The position numbers and the translations under genes are program-made. Positions 1 to 7,302 of a stretch of 9,278 nt of DNA are shown here, in pieces. The stretch comes from Cellvibrionales bacterium UBA2511 (GTDB lineage Bacteria; Pseudomonadota; Gammaproteobacteria; Pseudomonadales; Porticoccaceae): positions 501-9,778 of the forward strand of contig DDNV01000009.1 in the NCBI GenBank assembly GCA_002341315.1, in the 5' to 3' direction. Each line of letters opens with the position of its first letter. Position 1 is the stretch's first letter. A model generated the notes under the pieces. That model was not told where the DNA came from. It saw only the letters and a program-made list of their open reading frames with translations, and searched no databases.

Positions 1-1
1 T

Positions 2-76
2 ATCATGCTGGATGATTTGCTGGCCGGAGTGTTTGCCTGGCTCATTCTGTTTGCTGTAGGGCAAATCTGGTTTTAG
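2..76 (+). CDS. pgpA: Phosphatidylglycerophosphatase A, C-terminal end (partial)
   Basis: Only the last 24 codons are inside the window, ending at TAG 74-76; the gene enters from the left edge. The residues begin IMLDDLLAGVFAWLILF, which matches the end of PgpA, where an IM(L/I)DD(L/V)xAG segment leads into the last membrane helix. PgpA is an inner-membrane enzyme that removes phosphate from phosphatidylglycerophosphate to give phosphatidylglycerol. In Pseudomonas and relatives pgpA sits in the riboflavin/nusB/thiL cluster with ribA a short distance downstream, and ribA follows here after one intervening gene. That agrees with the assignment. The fragment is short, so the call rests on this motif plus context. 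Confidence 0.72.
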   Translation: MMLDDLLAGVFAWLILFAVGQIWF

Positions 77-137
77 GTATCGAGCAGGCGTGTTATAGCC
101 GATACTGTACAAAATTTTCGGATAAGCGTGGGCAGGG

Positions 138-788
138 ATGAAACAAAAGTTCGCTGTAATCTTGCTGGGCGTGATAGGGCTGACAGGTTCGCTCCCGGGC
201 TGGTCGATGCCGGAGATCCAGGTGAATGGGCTATTCGGTGGTAGTGCGGTGCTGGTCATCAATGGCAAACAGCACCTGCTCAAGCAGGGCCAGACCAGTC
301 CGGAGGGCGTTACACTGCTGGAAAGCAATAGTCAGCAGGCGGTATTGCTGGTAGATGGCAAGCGGTTGTCCCTCGGACTTTCAGATCGTATTTCTGCCAG
401 TTTTCACGCGGCTGAAAAGGCTGAGGTCAGAATCCCCCGGGCTGAAAATGGCCACTATTATGTCAGCGGCTATATCAATGGCCGCCCGGTCGATTTTATG
501 GTGGATACCGGGGCCAGTGCGGTAGCCATGAACATGCACGATGCCCAGCGGCTGGGGGTGAACTTTCGCCGCGGTATTAAAGGTAATGCCAGCACGGCAG
601 GTGGTATTGTGAATACCTATCACGTCGATCTCGATAAACTGACTATCGGCAATATCACGGTCCATCAAGTTCGATCAACTGTTGTGATCGGTAACTTCCC
701 GGCGCAGGTGTTGCTGGGTAACAGTTTTTTGAGTCAGATTGAAATGAGTGAAGAAGCCGGCGTTCTGGTGATGAGAAAAAAATATTAA
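138..788 (+). CDS. Secreted retropepsin-like (clan AA) aspartic protease
   Basis: A 216-residue protein. Residues 1-23 form a signal peptide (MKQK, then a hydrophobic stretch ending near GWS), so it should act in the periplasm. Residues about 30-85 are a small beta-rich segment (GGSAVLVINGKQ to VDGKRLSL). Residues about 97-216 are a single retropepsin-type domain: the catalytic DTGAS motif is at 123-127, and the second hydrophobic-Gly signature (VLLGNSFLSQI) is at about 191-201. Bacterial proteins of this kind carry one Asp motif per chain and, like retroviral proteases, should need to dimerise. The natural substrate is unknown. The gene starts 61 bases after pgpA. No clear Shine-Dalgarno is visible (only a G-rich GGGCAGGG abutting the ATG), but the signal peptide supports this start. 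It is followed by 93 bases holding the ribA promoter candidate, so it is probably not co-transcribed with ribA from its own promoter alone. Confidence 0.85.
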   Translation: MKQKFAVILLGVIGLTGSLPGWSMPEIQVNGLFGGSAVLVINGKQHLLKQGQTSPEGVTLLESNSQQAVLLVDGKRLSLGLSDRISASFHAAEKAEVRIPRAENGHYYVSGYINGRPVDFMVDTGASAVAMNMHDAQRLGVNFRRGIKGNASTAGGIVNTYHVDLDKLTIGNITVHQVRSTVVIGNFPAQVLLGNSFLSQIEMSEEAGVLVMRKKY

Positions 789-824
789 CTTTTTCATGCT
801 TCACTAAAAAGCTGGCTGGCAAGC

Positions 825-852
825 TTTACTCGGCGTCTATCCCGGCTAAAAT
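825..852 (+). promoter_or_regulatory. Candidate sigma-70 promoter for ribA-hisF
   Basis: A -35-like TTTACT (825-830, four of six matches to TTGACA) is followed after 16 bases by TAAAAT (847-852, five of six matches to TATAAT). Transcription would start near 859-860, giving a leader of about 20 bases before the ribA start. It lies in the only spacer upstream of ribA. The match is by eye. Confidence 0.45.
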
Positions 853-870
853 ACCCACCCGCCAAATTTC

Positions 871-875
871 AGGAG
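871..875 (+). promoter_or_regulatory. Shine-Dalgarno AGGAG deciding the ribA start
   Basis: AGGAG lies 6 bases before GTG 882 but only 3 bases before the alternative in-frame TTG at 879. The spacing favours GTG 882. Starting there also puts the zinc-binding cysteines at 54, 65 and 67, the same numbers as in E. coli RibA. Confidence 0.75.
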
Positions 876-881
876 TCATTG

Positions 882-1496
882 GTGACCCTACGTTTTGTTG
901 AAAGCTCCAAACTGCCTACTCGCTGGGGGGTCTTTGATATTCACGGCTTCGAAGACGTGAAAAGCGATAAAGAGCACGTGGCCATCACTATGGGTGATGT
1001 CGCTGGTGACCAGCCTGTTATGTTGCGGATTCACTCAGAATGTCTTACCGGTGATGCACTTTTCAGCATCCGCTGTGACTGTGGCGCGCAGCTGGAAGAG
1101 GCGATGCGGCGTATTGCCGCTGAAGGTCGCGGTGTCATCCTTTATCTTCGCCAGGAGGGACGGGGTATCGGGCTGCTCAACAAAATCAGGGCATACCACC
1201 TTCAGGATGCTGGAGCCGATACCGTGGAGGCCAATGAACAGCTCGGTTTTGGCGCCGATCTGCGCGATTACAGTATCTGTCAATCAATGCTCAGGCACCT
1301 GCAGATAACCCGGGTCAGACTGTTGACCAATAACCCCCGCAAGGTAGAAGCGCTTGAGAGTCTCGGGATAGAAGTGGTGGAGCGGATTGCGTTGCAGTCG
1401 GGCCGAAATCCCCACAATTTTCGTTATCTCGCGACAAAGGCCGGCAAGATGGGGCACCTGTTCGATGAGCAGAATGAAAATGAGGATGATCATTAA
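882..1496 (+). CDS. ribA: GTP cyclohydrolase II
   Basis: RibA opens the guanine ring of GTP, releasing formate and pyrophosphate, to give the pyrimidine that starts riboflavin synthesis in the cytosol. The 204-residue product is close to the usual length of about 200. It shows the zinc site [17 protein letters not shown] with Cys54, Cys65 and Cys67, the nucleotide-binding [19 protein letters not shown] segment at about 103-121, the [12 protein letters not shown] block and the [10 protein letters not shown] motif. It ends in MGHLF plus a short acidic tail ([10 protein letters not shown]). There is no DHBP synthase (RibB) domain, so this is a stand-alone RibA rather than a RibBA fusion. The start is GTG 882, chosen from the AGGAG spacing and alignment of the N-terminus with E. 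coli RibA (xLKxVxxxKLPTxWG). Its stop codon TAA shares its last A with the ATG of hisF, implying translational coupling. Confidence 0.96.
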   Translation: MTLRFVESSKLPTRWGVFDIHGFEDVKSDKEHVAITMGDVAGDQPVMLRIHSECLTGDALFSIRCDCGAQLEEAMRRIAAEGRGVILYLRQEGRGIGLLNKIRAYHLQDAGADTVEANEQLGFGADLRDYSICQSMLRHLQITRVRLLTNNPRKVEALESLGIEVVERIALQSGRNPHNFRYLATKAGKMGHLFDEQNENEDDH

Positions 1497-2266
1497 TGCT
1501 GGCCAAGCGAATTATTCCCTGCCTCGACGTGGATAAGGGACGAGTAGTTAAAGGCGTCAAGTTTCTCGACATACGTGATGCGGGTGACCCGGTTGAAGTG
1601 GCTAAACGCTACAACGAGGAAGGTGCCGACGAAATCACTTTTCTGGACATTACTGCGAGTCATGAAGAGCGGGACACGATGATTCAGACGGTGGAACGGA
1701 TGGCCAGCGAAGTATTTATCCCCCTGACGGTTGGTGGCGGTGTTCGCAGCCTTGAGGATATCCGTTCACTGCTGAATGCCGGGGCGGATAAAGTCAGCAT
1801 CAATTCGACTGCCGTCAAAACTCCCGAATTCGTCCGGCAGGCGGCGGAGCGGTTTGGGTCGCAGTGCATTGTGGTCGCTATTGATGCCAAACAGGTGAGT
1901 GCCGACAATGAGCCGTTGCGCTGGGAGGTGTTTACCCATGGTGGCCGTATTGCTACCGGTATTGATGCGGTTGCCTGGGCAGAGCAGATGGTTTCCTTCG
2001 GTGCGGGAGAGATACTGCTTACCAGTATGGATAGGGATGGCACTAAAAGCGGATTTAACCTTCCTCTCACCAGGGCCATCAGTGATGCAGTCGATGTGCC
2101 TGTCATCGCTTCGGGTGGCGTAGGCAATCTGCAACATCTGGTCGATGGTGTCATTGAAGGAAAAGCCGACGCTGTATTGGCGGCAAGCATATTTCACTTT
2201 GGGGAATACACTATCAGAGAGGCCAAAGTGTATATGGCAGAACGGGGTATCGAAGTGCGTCTATGA
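1496..2266 (+). CDS. hisF: Imidazole glycerol phosphate synthase, cyclase subunit HisF
   Basis: HisF is a (beta/alpha)8 barrel that uses ammonia passed from the glutaminase HisH to convert PRFAR into imidazole glycerol phosphate (histidine pathway) and AICAR (purine pathway). The 256-residue protein is full length. It begins [12 protein letters not shown], and the catalytic Asp11 and Asp130 (VVAIDAK) fall at the same numbers as in Thermotoga HisF. The phosphate-binding loops are present: [11 protein letters not shown] at about 78-88, INSTAV, and ASGGVGN with AASIFHFGE near the C-terminus. It resembles the Pseudomonas HisF1 type ([25 protein letters not shown]). The start ATG overlaps the ribA stop in TAATG; a GAGG at 1482-1485, 10 bases upstream, may serve as ribosome-binding site. 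hisH, hisA and hisB are not adjacent, so the HisH partner must be encoded elsewhere. Confidence 0.97.
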   Translation: MLAKRIIPCLDVDKGRVVKGVKFLDIRDAGDPVEVAKRYNEEGADEITFLDITASHEERDTMIQTVERMASEVFIPLTVGGGVRSLEDIRSLLNAGADKVSINSTAVKTPEFVRQAAERFGSQCIVVAIDAKQVSADNEPLRWEVFTHGGRIATGIDAVAWAEQMVSFGAGEILLTSMDRDGTKSGFNLPLTRAISDAVDVPVIASGGVGNLQHLVDGVIEGKADAVLAASIFHFGEYTIREAKVYMAERGIEVRL

Positions 2267-2292
2267 CTTCATGAGTCTCGGGGGCGGGCGTT

Positions 2293-2526
2293 CTAGACGG
2301 CGTAACGCGTCCCGATTTTAAAAAACTGGAGTGTTTCCTCGTCTGCTTTCTTGGCAAATTCAATGTAGTCAGCTACGGCCTGAACAGCACCTTCTTTGGA
2401 GTCAAACGGACCAACGGCCGCACCCTCGCGTGTGGCAAAGAACCAGAAATTGTGAAGTTTAAAAAAACGATCACTTCTTATCAGTGGTTTTTGACTGCCA
2501 TCTTCTGCTTTTCTTGGCGTTACCAT
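2293..2526 (-). CDS. Small conserved protein resembling DUF6316
   Basis: A 77-residue, soluble, highly charged protein without signal peptide, membrane segment or cysteine. Its core is a short aromatic module: RSDRFF (17-22), FWFFATREG (27-35), then GPF (39-41), followed by a helix (about 43-60, KEGAVQAVADYIEFA) and a C-terminal FFKIGTRYAV. The RSDRFF/W-F-TREG/GPF pattern is what I recall for DUF6316 proteins of Pseudomonas-like bacteria; function is unknown and I assign none. ATG 2526 is chosen because GGGAG sits 5 bases upstream; an in-frame TTG at 2547 would add seven residues but lacks a good site. It faces hisF tail to tail across 26 bases and lies 143 bases beyond ctpA on the same strand, so it probably has its own promoter. 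Confidence 0.8.
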   Translation of the reverse strand: MVTPRKAEDGSQKPLIRSDRFFKLHNFWFFATREGAAVGPFDSKEGAVQAVADYIEFAKKADEETLQFFKIGTRYAV

Positions 2527-2669
2527 GTGGTCTCCCGTGTACTGCAACTACTGGTATTGTTTTTAGTCAAGGTCTCCACACAATCCGATTAACTTCCTAA
2601 TGTTTCGAAAGGGTAAACACCCTCTAATTCAGCACAATTTTTCTTAAAAAGTCAATGCGTTGACCTGCT
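2527..2669 (-). promoter_or_regulatory. Spacer with likely promoter of the DUF6316-like gene
   Basis: A 143-base AT-rich spacer between ctpA and the small gene, both on the minus strand. On the minus strand it holds the ctpA terminator (2646-2666), a perfect 5-bp inverted repeat AGGGT/ACCCT with a 4-base loop (2610-2623), a TTGACT -35-like box (2565-2570 read in reverse) and the GGGAG ribosome-binding site (2532-2536). No convincing -10 stands at 16-18 bases from the TTGACT, so the exact promoter is unresolved. Confidence 0.35.
2646..2666 (-). terminator. Rho-independent terminator after ctpA
   Basis: Read on the minus strand, AGGTCAA-CGCA-TTGACTT forms a stem of about seven pairs (one G-U), and the 3' arm runs into TTTTT. 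It begins 3 bases past the ctpA stop codon. The stem is short and AT-rich, so termination may be partial. It would end the gpmI-envC-ctpA transcript. Confidence 0.5.
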
Positions 2670-3953
2670 CTATTGATCTTTATCACCCCGGCTAGTGTTG
2701 CGTGAGAAAATGTTGAGTCCCTGGAGGAGATTGATAGCTTCGTATAATTGGTTGTCTGCCTGCAGCAGATCTTCCTTGTCAGTTATTTGTGGGTCACTGT
2801 CACTGCTCAAATGGCCGGCGAGATTGGCTTCCTTGATCTGTTTCTGCGTTTCAAGCAAGTGGATCTCAGCCGGTCTGACGGTAATGTCAGGCCGAATTCC
2901 CTCTGCCTGTATAGAGCGTTTGTTGGGCGTGTAGTAGCGGGCAGTGGTCAACTTGATAGCCCGTTTTGTCCCCAGTGGTATCACCGTCTGGACTGAACCC
3001 TTGCCAAAACTGCTGGTACCCAGCAGTACTGCCCGGCGGTGGTCCTGGAGCGCTCCGGCAACGATTTCTGCCGCTGAAGCCGACCCTTCATTAATCAGCA
3101 CAACAACGGGAATACCATTGAGTGCATCGCCAGCTGTGGCATAAAACTGTTCTTTTGAGCTGGGGATTCGGCCCTCTGTATAAACCACCAGCCCACCGTC
3201 GAGTAGCGCATCGGCAACATCTACTGATGAGTTGAGTAATCCGCCCGGATTATTACGTAAATCCAGCACCAGTCCTTTCAGGCCGTCTTTCTGTTTCTGG
3301 AGGTCAGACAGAGCCTCCCGGAAGTCGGCACCGGTATTTTCCTGAAACTGTGCAATTCTGACATAGCCAAAGCCGGGTTCCAGGATTCTGTGCCGGACAC
3401 TCATCACTTGAATAATGTCGCGGGTAATTTCCACCTCGAAAGGGCCGTCGGTATTTTGTCTAACAATCGTCAAGGTTACTTTTGAGCCTTTTGGGCCGCG
3501 CATCAGTTCAATCGCTTCTGTCAGGGGCATGCCCTGTACCAGCTGATCGTCAAGTTTGATAATAAGGTCTCCGGCCTGAATCCCGGCGCGGTATGCCGGG
3601 GTGTCGTCGATTGGACTGATAACCTTGATAAAACTGCCTTCCATTCCAACCTCTATGCCGAGTCCGCCGAATTCTCCGCTGGTGCTCTCCTGTAGCTCGG
3701 CAAAGGCAGCTTCGTCCATATAGAGTGAGTGGGGATCGAGCCCGTTCAGTAATCCGCTAATGGCCATTTCCAACAGTGCCTGATCGTCAATTTCTTCGAC
3801 ATAGGCCTGGCGTATCTGGTCAAACACCTGAGTGAAATAGCGCAACTCTTCCAGTGGCAAGCGGGCATTTTCAGACTCTTCATTTGCATACGAAATCACT
3901 GGCCATACCAGTAAAAGTAGCGTCGTCAGCAGCGATTTGGTCAGCAGTTTCAT
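2670..3953 (-). CDS. ctpA: Carboxyl-terminal processing protease, S41 family
   Basis: A 427-residue periplasmic serine protease of the CtpA/Tsp type, which trims or degrades proteins from the C-terminus and in related bacteria controls peptidoglycan hydrolases. Residues 1-23 are a signal peptide (MKLLTKSLL to SYA). An N-terminal helical segment (about 33-90) is followed by a PDZ domain (about 95-165, with GGLGIEV and the GDLIIKLDD/MRGPKGSKVTLTI pattern). The S41 catalytic core (about 190-360) has DLRNNPGGLL at 231-240 and the catalytic dyad Ser293 (GSASAAE) and Lys318 (FGKGSVQ), with Gln322 four residues after the Lys, as in known family members. The ATG has AGGA 6 bases upstream. It lies 51 bases after envC on the same strand, so it is likely the third gene of the gpmI-envC-ctpA transcript. 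A polar C-terminal region of about 60 residues has no recognised motif. Confidence 0.95.
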   Translation of the reverse strand: MKLLTKSLLTTLLLLVWPVISYANEESENARLPLEELRYFTQVFDQIRQAYVEEIDDQALLEMAISGLLNGLDPHSLYMDEAAFAELQESTSGEFGGLGIEVGMEGSFIKVISPIDDTPAYRAGIQAGDLIIKLDDQLVQGMPLTEAIELMRGPKGSKVTLTIVRQNTDGPFEVEITRDIIQVMSVRHRILEPGFGYVRIAQFQENTGADFREALSDLQKQKDGLKGLVLDLRNNPGGLLNSSVDVADALLDGGLVVYTEGRIPSSKEQFYATAGDALNGIPVVVLINEGSASAAEIVAGALQDHRRAVLLGTSSFGKGSVQTVIPLGTKRAIKLTTARYYTPNKRSIQAEGIRPDITVRPAEIHLLETQKQIKEANLAGHLSSDSDPQITDKEDLLQADNQLYEAINLLQGLNIFSRNTSRGDKDQ

Positions 3954-4004
3954 GAAATGTCCTGATTGGTTAACGGCAGTTTGGCTCTTGTCACTGGAAA
4001 ATTA

Positions 4005-5159
4005 TTAACCCCCGGCTTTACTGGCCAGCCATGCCTTCGGGTTGGCGGGTTTGCCATTATGTCGAATTTCAAAGTAAAGTGCATGATCTGCCTGTCCACC
4101 GGTGTTGCCCACTCTGGCAATCCGCTCGCCGGGCTTTACCCAATCACCGGTTTCCCTGAGCAAGACCTGGTTGTGGGCGTAGAGACTCATATAGCCTTCG
4201 CCGTGATCAATGATTACTAGCAGTCCATAGCCCCGCAGATAGTCTGAAAAGATGACCCGGCCATGATGAATACTGTGTACATGCAGCCCCTCCGTGGCTT
4301 GCATTAACCAGCCGTTCCAGGTGATATCTGCGTTGCGTACCGCCCCAAAATGTTGGGTTAATTTGCCGGATACCGGCCAGGGCAGCTTGCCTTTCTGCTT
4401 GCTGAAGGGCTGTTTGGATGCAGGAGCTGCCAGCTGCATGGCGCGCTGCTCGAGTGCTTTCAGCACAGTCTCCAGACGTTGCCGTTCGTTTCTGAGCTGA
4501 TTCAGTGTTTGTTGAGAGTTCTGTATCTGTTTGCCCAGCGAAGTGAGTAACTGTTCTCTCTGTTGTCGATTCTCTCTCAGGGTTTGCTGTTCGATGACCA
4601 GTTGCTGGCGCGATTCTGCCAGAGACTGCTCGCGGGAGGCGATATCGCTTTTGGTCGTCTCAAGCTGTTGATGCGTCTGTCGGTAAGAGGCGAGTTTTTC
4701 AGCGCGTGCCGCGAGAAAATAATCGTAGTACTTGAGGGATCGGCTGAACTTTTCCGGATCTTCCTGGTTGAGAAGAAGTTTGATAGGTTCTTCGCTACCG
4801 AGTCGGTAAGCAGCGGCGATCTCCTGGCTGATCAACTGTTGTTGGCTGTGTTTTAATGACTCGAGTTCTTTCTGTTGTTTCTCAAGTTGAATGAGCTCTC
4901 GGTTCAACGCTGCCCGCTGTTTTTCAATGGTGGAAATTTTATTGTTCAGGTCAGCGGAGGCCAGCTCAATTTTTTTCAGCTCACCAGCCAGCTTGTCCTG
5001 CTGTCGGCTCTGGCCTTTGATGGACTGCTCAAGCTTGCTGATATCCTTGCCGATTTTTTCCAGTTTGGCGCGGTCTTCCTTTTCCCCGGCACTGGCTGTG
5101 CTCAACAGGAGAAAGGCGATTGCCGTGAGCAGTGCCTTTTGTATCCCGACCATGATCAT
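4005..5159 (-). CDS. envC: EnvC-type murein hydrolase activator (degenerate LytM domain)
   Basis: A periplasmic protein of 384 residues from ATG 5159. A signal peptide (residues 1-24, ending STASA) precedes a long coiled coil (about 27-245, rich in Q, E, K, L) interrupted near 120-150 by the EPIKLLLNQEDPEKFSR segment seen in EnvC proteins. A LytM/M23 domain fills about 258-380. The zinc ligands are mostly lost: the usual HxxxD position reads WNGWLM (281-286), and the final HxH position reads LYFEIR (361-366). Only the His in SLYAHN (329) remains. E. coli EnvC is likewise inactive and activates the amidases AmiA/AmiB at the division septum, so the same role is inferred. The start is uncertain: TTG 5180 would overlap the gpmI stop by 4 bases (TTGA), while ATG 5153 gives the shortest signal peptide. 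No candidate has a clear Shine-Dalgarno. It sits directly after gpmI, a pairing also found in E. coli. Confidence 0.92.
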   Translation of the reverse strand: MIMVGIQKALLTAIAFLLLSTASAGEKEDRAKLEKIGKDISKLEQSIKGQSRQQDKLAGELKKIELASADLNNKISTIEKQRAALNRELIQLEKQQKELESLKHSQQQLISQEIAAAYRLGSEEPIKLLLNQEDPEKFSRSLKYYDYFLAARAEKLASYRQTHQQLETTKSDIASREQSLAESRQQLVIEQQTLRENRQQREQLLTSLGKQIQNSQQTLNQLRNERQRLETVLKALEQRAMQLAAPASKQPFSKQKGKLPWPVSGKLTQHFGAVRNADITWNGWLMQATEGLHVHSIHHGRVIFSDYLRGYGLLVIIDHGEGYMSLYAHNQVLLRETGDWVKPGERIARVGNTGGQADHALYFEIRHNGKPANPKAWLASKAGG

Positions 5160-5176
5160 CAGCCATGTTGTTTTCG

Positions 5177-6727
5177 TCAATGGACAAAACTGACCAGCGA
5201 ATGTCCGGTCATCTCCGGTGGTGGGGGTAAATCCAGCAAGTCGAGCAGGGTCGCCGCCACATCCGCAAGTGAGCCGTTTTCCCTCAGTATCAGCGGTCTT
5301 TGGCCCACGTAGATTAACGGTACCGGCAAAGTCGTATGCTGGGTGTGCACCTGGCCGGATTCTTTGTCAAACATTTGTTCAACATTACCGTGATCCGCCG
5401 TGATCAAGCATTCACCTCCGGTTTGACGGAGTGCCTCCAGTACTCGATCCAGGCAGGCATCCACGACTTCCACCGCTGTTACCGCTGCGTCGAAGACACC
5501 ACTGTGGCCTACCTGATCGCAGTTGGCATAGTTACAGATAATGACATCATATTGGCAACCGGTGATGGCTTTAACCAGTTCGTCCGTCAGCTCGTAGGCA
5601 CTCATTTCCGGCTTCAGGTCGTAGGTGGCGACCTTCGGGGAGGGGATCAGGATGCGATCTTCCCCCTGAAACAGGGTTTCCTGGCCGCCGTTAAAGAAGA
5701 AGGTCACATGGGCATATTTTTCTGTTTCGGCAATTCGCAGCTGGGTCATGCCCCGATTGCTGAGGTATTCGCCCAATGTGTTATGCAAGTCCTCGGGCGG
5801 GAATGCACAGTCAGCCTGGATGTCAGTTGCATATTCAGTCGTCATCACGAAAGCGCCCAGTGTGGGATGGGCTGTGCGGGAGAAGCCTGAAAAATCCTTG
5901 TCCACAAGTGCGCGTGTCATCTCTCTGGCTCGATCCGGCCGGAAGTTCATGAACAGCACGGTATCGCCATCCCCGATGGTGGCAGCCGGGTGTAAATCAT
6001 CGGCGATGATGGTGGGTAACACGAATTCGTCATTCTCACCGCGCAGGTAAGCGGCGTGGAGTCCCTCGACCGGGTCGGCTGCACGATGTTCAGCCTTGCC
6101 TAGCGTGAGCAGGTCATAGGCGGCCTGAACGCGATCCCAGCGGTTGTCTCGGTCCATCGCGTAAAAGCGACCACAGATAGAGGCGACTCTGCCCACACCG
6201 AGTTCGGCCAGTCTGGCGCTAGTGCGCTGCAGCGATTGCTCTGCGCTGCGCGGCGGTGTATCCCGGCCATCAAGAAAGGCGTGCACATAAACTTCTTTTG
6301 CGCCCCGTTGTGCGGCCATATCCACCATGGCGTTGATGTGATCTTCATGGCTGTGAACGCCGCCCTGTGACAGGAGCCCGAGAATATGAATCCTGTGCTT
6401 CCCGCTGACCGCTTTATCGATGGCTCGGCTGTAGGCGGGGTTGGTAAAAAAGTCGCCGTCGGCAATGGCCTTGTTGATGCGGGTAAAGCTCTGATAAATC
6501 ACTCTGCCCGCACCAAGGGTCATATGGCCCACTTCGCTGTTTCCCATCTGCCCTTCGGGCAGGCCCACAGCCAGTCCCGACGTGGCAATAAGTGTTGTGG
6601 GGCATTGGCTCCGGAGGTGGTCCATAACCGGGGTTTTGGCCGCCTGTATGGCATTGGATTCGTTGCTGTCGCTGTGGCCATAGCCGTCAAGCACCAGCAA
6701 AACCAGCGGTTTTTTTTGCTCGCTCAT
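5177..6727 (-). CDS. gpmI: 2,3-bisphosphoglycerate-independent phosphoglycerate mutase
   Basis: GpmI interconverts 3- and 2-phosphoglycerate in glycolysis and gluconeogenesis in the cytosol, using two manganese ions and a phosphoserine intermediate. The 516-residue length is typical. Asp14 (LVLDGYG) and the phosphorylated Ser64 (MGNSEVGH) lie at the expected positions. Also visible are [45 protein letters not shown] and the metal-binding [11 protein letters not shown]. The N-terminal motif reads [14 protein letters not shown] where many homologues have DGWG. The gene is first in a minus-strand run with envC and ctpA and is divergent from the rhodanese-grxC-secB run, an order shared with enterobacteria and Pseudomonas. 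The ATG at 6727 has no strong Shine-Dalgarno, but the N-terminus aligns well with the family. Confidence 0.97.
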   Translation of the reverse strand: MSEQKKPLVLLVLDGYGHSDSNESNAIQAAKTPVMDHLRSQCPTTLIATSGLAVGLPEGQMGNSEVGHMTLGAGRVIYQSFTRINKAIADGDFFTNPAYSRAIDKAVSGKHRIHILGLLSQGGVHSHEDHINAMVDMAAQRGAKEVYVHAFLDGRDTPPRSAEQSLQRTSARLAELGVGRVASICGRFYAMDRDNRWDRVQAAYDLLTLGKAEHRAADPVEGLHAAYLRGENDEFVLPTIIADDLHPAATIGDGDTVLFMNFRPDRAREMTRALVDKDFSGFSRTAHPTLGAFVMTTEYATDIQADCAFPPEDLHNTLGEYLSNRGMTQLRIAETEKYAHVTFFFNGGQETLFQGEDRILIPSPKVATYDLKPEMSAYELTDELVKAITGCQYDVIICNYANCDQVGHSGVFDAAVTAVEVVDACLDRVLEALRQTGGECLITADHGNVEQMFDKESGQVHTQHTTLPVPLIYVGQRPLILRENGSLADVAATLLDLLDLPPPPEMTGHSLVSFVH

Positions 6728-6890
6728 GATTTCAGTCAGGGGTTTTCCAGCAAGTTTGAATGGTAGGTGAATCTTACCTGTAAAGGTGTTTCAGTGCTAA
6801 TGGTGGTTCCTAGAGAAGGGCGTGGTGTGTATACTTTCGCAGCTTCCCGAGATCGGTTTGGTCCGGCCCGTAACTGTAGGTATCTTAATC
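6728..6890. promoter_or_regulatory. Divergent control region between gpmI and the rhodanese gene
   Basis: A 163-base spacer separates two divergent transcripts. For gpmI (minus strand), TTAGCA (6795-6800, reversed) and TAAGAT (6771-6776, reversed) stand 18 bases apart, each with four of six consensus matches. For the plus strand, TATACT (6830-6835) is a good -10, but the -35 at 17 bases (TTCCTA, 6807-6812) is poor. The two candidate promoters point away from each other over about 60 bases, close enough for a shared regulator to act on both. I see no clear operator palindrome. Confidence 0.35.
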
Positions 6891-7301
6891 GTGGAATTCT
6901 TTGTTTTTATCAGCGAGCAGTGGGTGCTGGTGAGTGTATTGCTGATATTGATCTATCTGTTTGCAATCAATGAGCGTATCAAAAGCGGCAGACCCCTGTC
7001 AGTGCATGCTGTTACTCGTATGATTAATGCGGATGAAGCGTTGTTGCTCGATATCCGGGACAGCAAGGAGTTCAAAGCGGGACATATTGCCGGAGCGGTG
7101 AATATTCCCCAGGCAAAACTGTCAGACAAGCTCGGTGAGCTGGATGACCACCGTGAAAAATTTATTATTATCGCTGACAAGGTGGGGCAGAATGCTGGAG
7201 CTGCGGGACGCAGGCTGCGGCAAAACGGCTTTAAGGTATTCCGGCTTACCGGCGGTATGATGGAGTGGCAGAGTCAGCAACTGCCAGTTGTCAAAAGCTG
7301 A
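6891..7301 (+). CDS. Membrane-anchored rhodanese-fold protein (YibN-like), no catalytic Cys
   Basis: A 136-residue protein with one N-terminal membrane helix (about 11-26) and a rhodanese-like domain on the following side (about 35-132). The domain shows LLLDIRDSKEF (51-61), AGHIAGAVNIP (63-73) and the C-terminal GGMMEWQ (121-127). Where active rhodaneses have the Cys loop, this reads ADKVGQNAG (95-103), and the whole chain contains no cysteine, so sulfurtransferase activity is not expected. Similar proteins (E. coli YibN, Pseudomonas homologue) sit in the same place upstream of grxC and secB. The start is chosen at GTG 6891, which gives MEFFVFISEQW as in homologues, with GTAGG about 10 bases upstream; an in-frame GTG at 6822 would add 23 residues. 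The stop is one base from the grxC start. Confidence 0.85.
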   Translation: MEFFVFISEQWVLVSVLLILIYLFAINERIKSGRPLSVHAVTRMINADEALLLDIRDSKEFKAGHIAGAVNIPQAKLSDKLGELDDHREKFIIIADKVGQNAGAAGRRLRQNGFKVFRLTGGMMEWQSQQLPVVKS

Positions 7302-7302
7302 C

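Noticed and set aside
808..827. AAAGCT / AGCTTT inverted repeat after the protease gene, considered as a terminator
   Set aside because: The six-base stem is AT-rich and no T-run follows. It overlaps the ribA -35 candidate.
1684..2190. 168-codon open frame on the minus strand
   Set aside because: It lies wholly opposite hisF, whose catalytic residues are intact; its translation has no recognisable motif and no ribosome-binding site. It is a shadow of codon bias.
2265..2277. GACT / AGTC inverted repeat at the hisF stop, considered as a terminator
   Set aside because: The stem is only four bases and is followed by a G-rich run rather than T; it is likely chance.
2610..2623. AGGGT-AAAC-ACCCT hairpin upstream of the small gene, considered as a terminator or operator
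   Set aside because: The stem is only five pairs with no T-run. It may be real, but nothing assigns it a role, so it is noted only within the spacer entry.
4875..5312. 145-codon plus-strand frame across the envC/gpmI junction
   Set aside because: It is antisense to the coiled-coil and signal-peptide codons of envC and the end of gpmI. Its hydrophobic look comes from the reverse complement of Gln/Lys/Glu-rich codons.
5336..5890. 184-codon open frame on the plus strand
   Set aside because: It is antisense to gpmI, a certain gene, and shows no domain or start signal.
6822..6890. Upstream GTG start extending the rhodanese gene by 23 residues
   Set aside because: The extension overlaps the TATACT promoter candidate, is unlike the start of homologues, and GTG 6891 gives the expected short N-terminus before the membrane helix.
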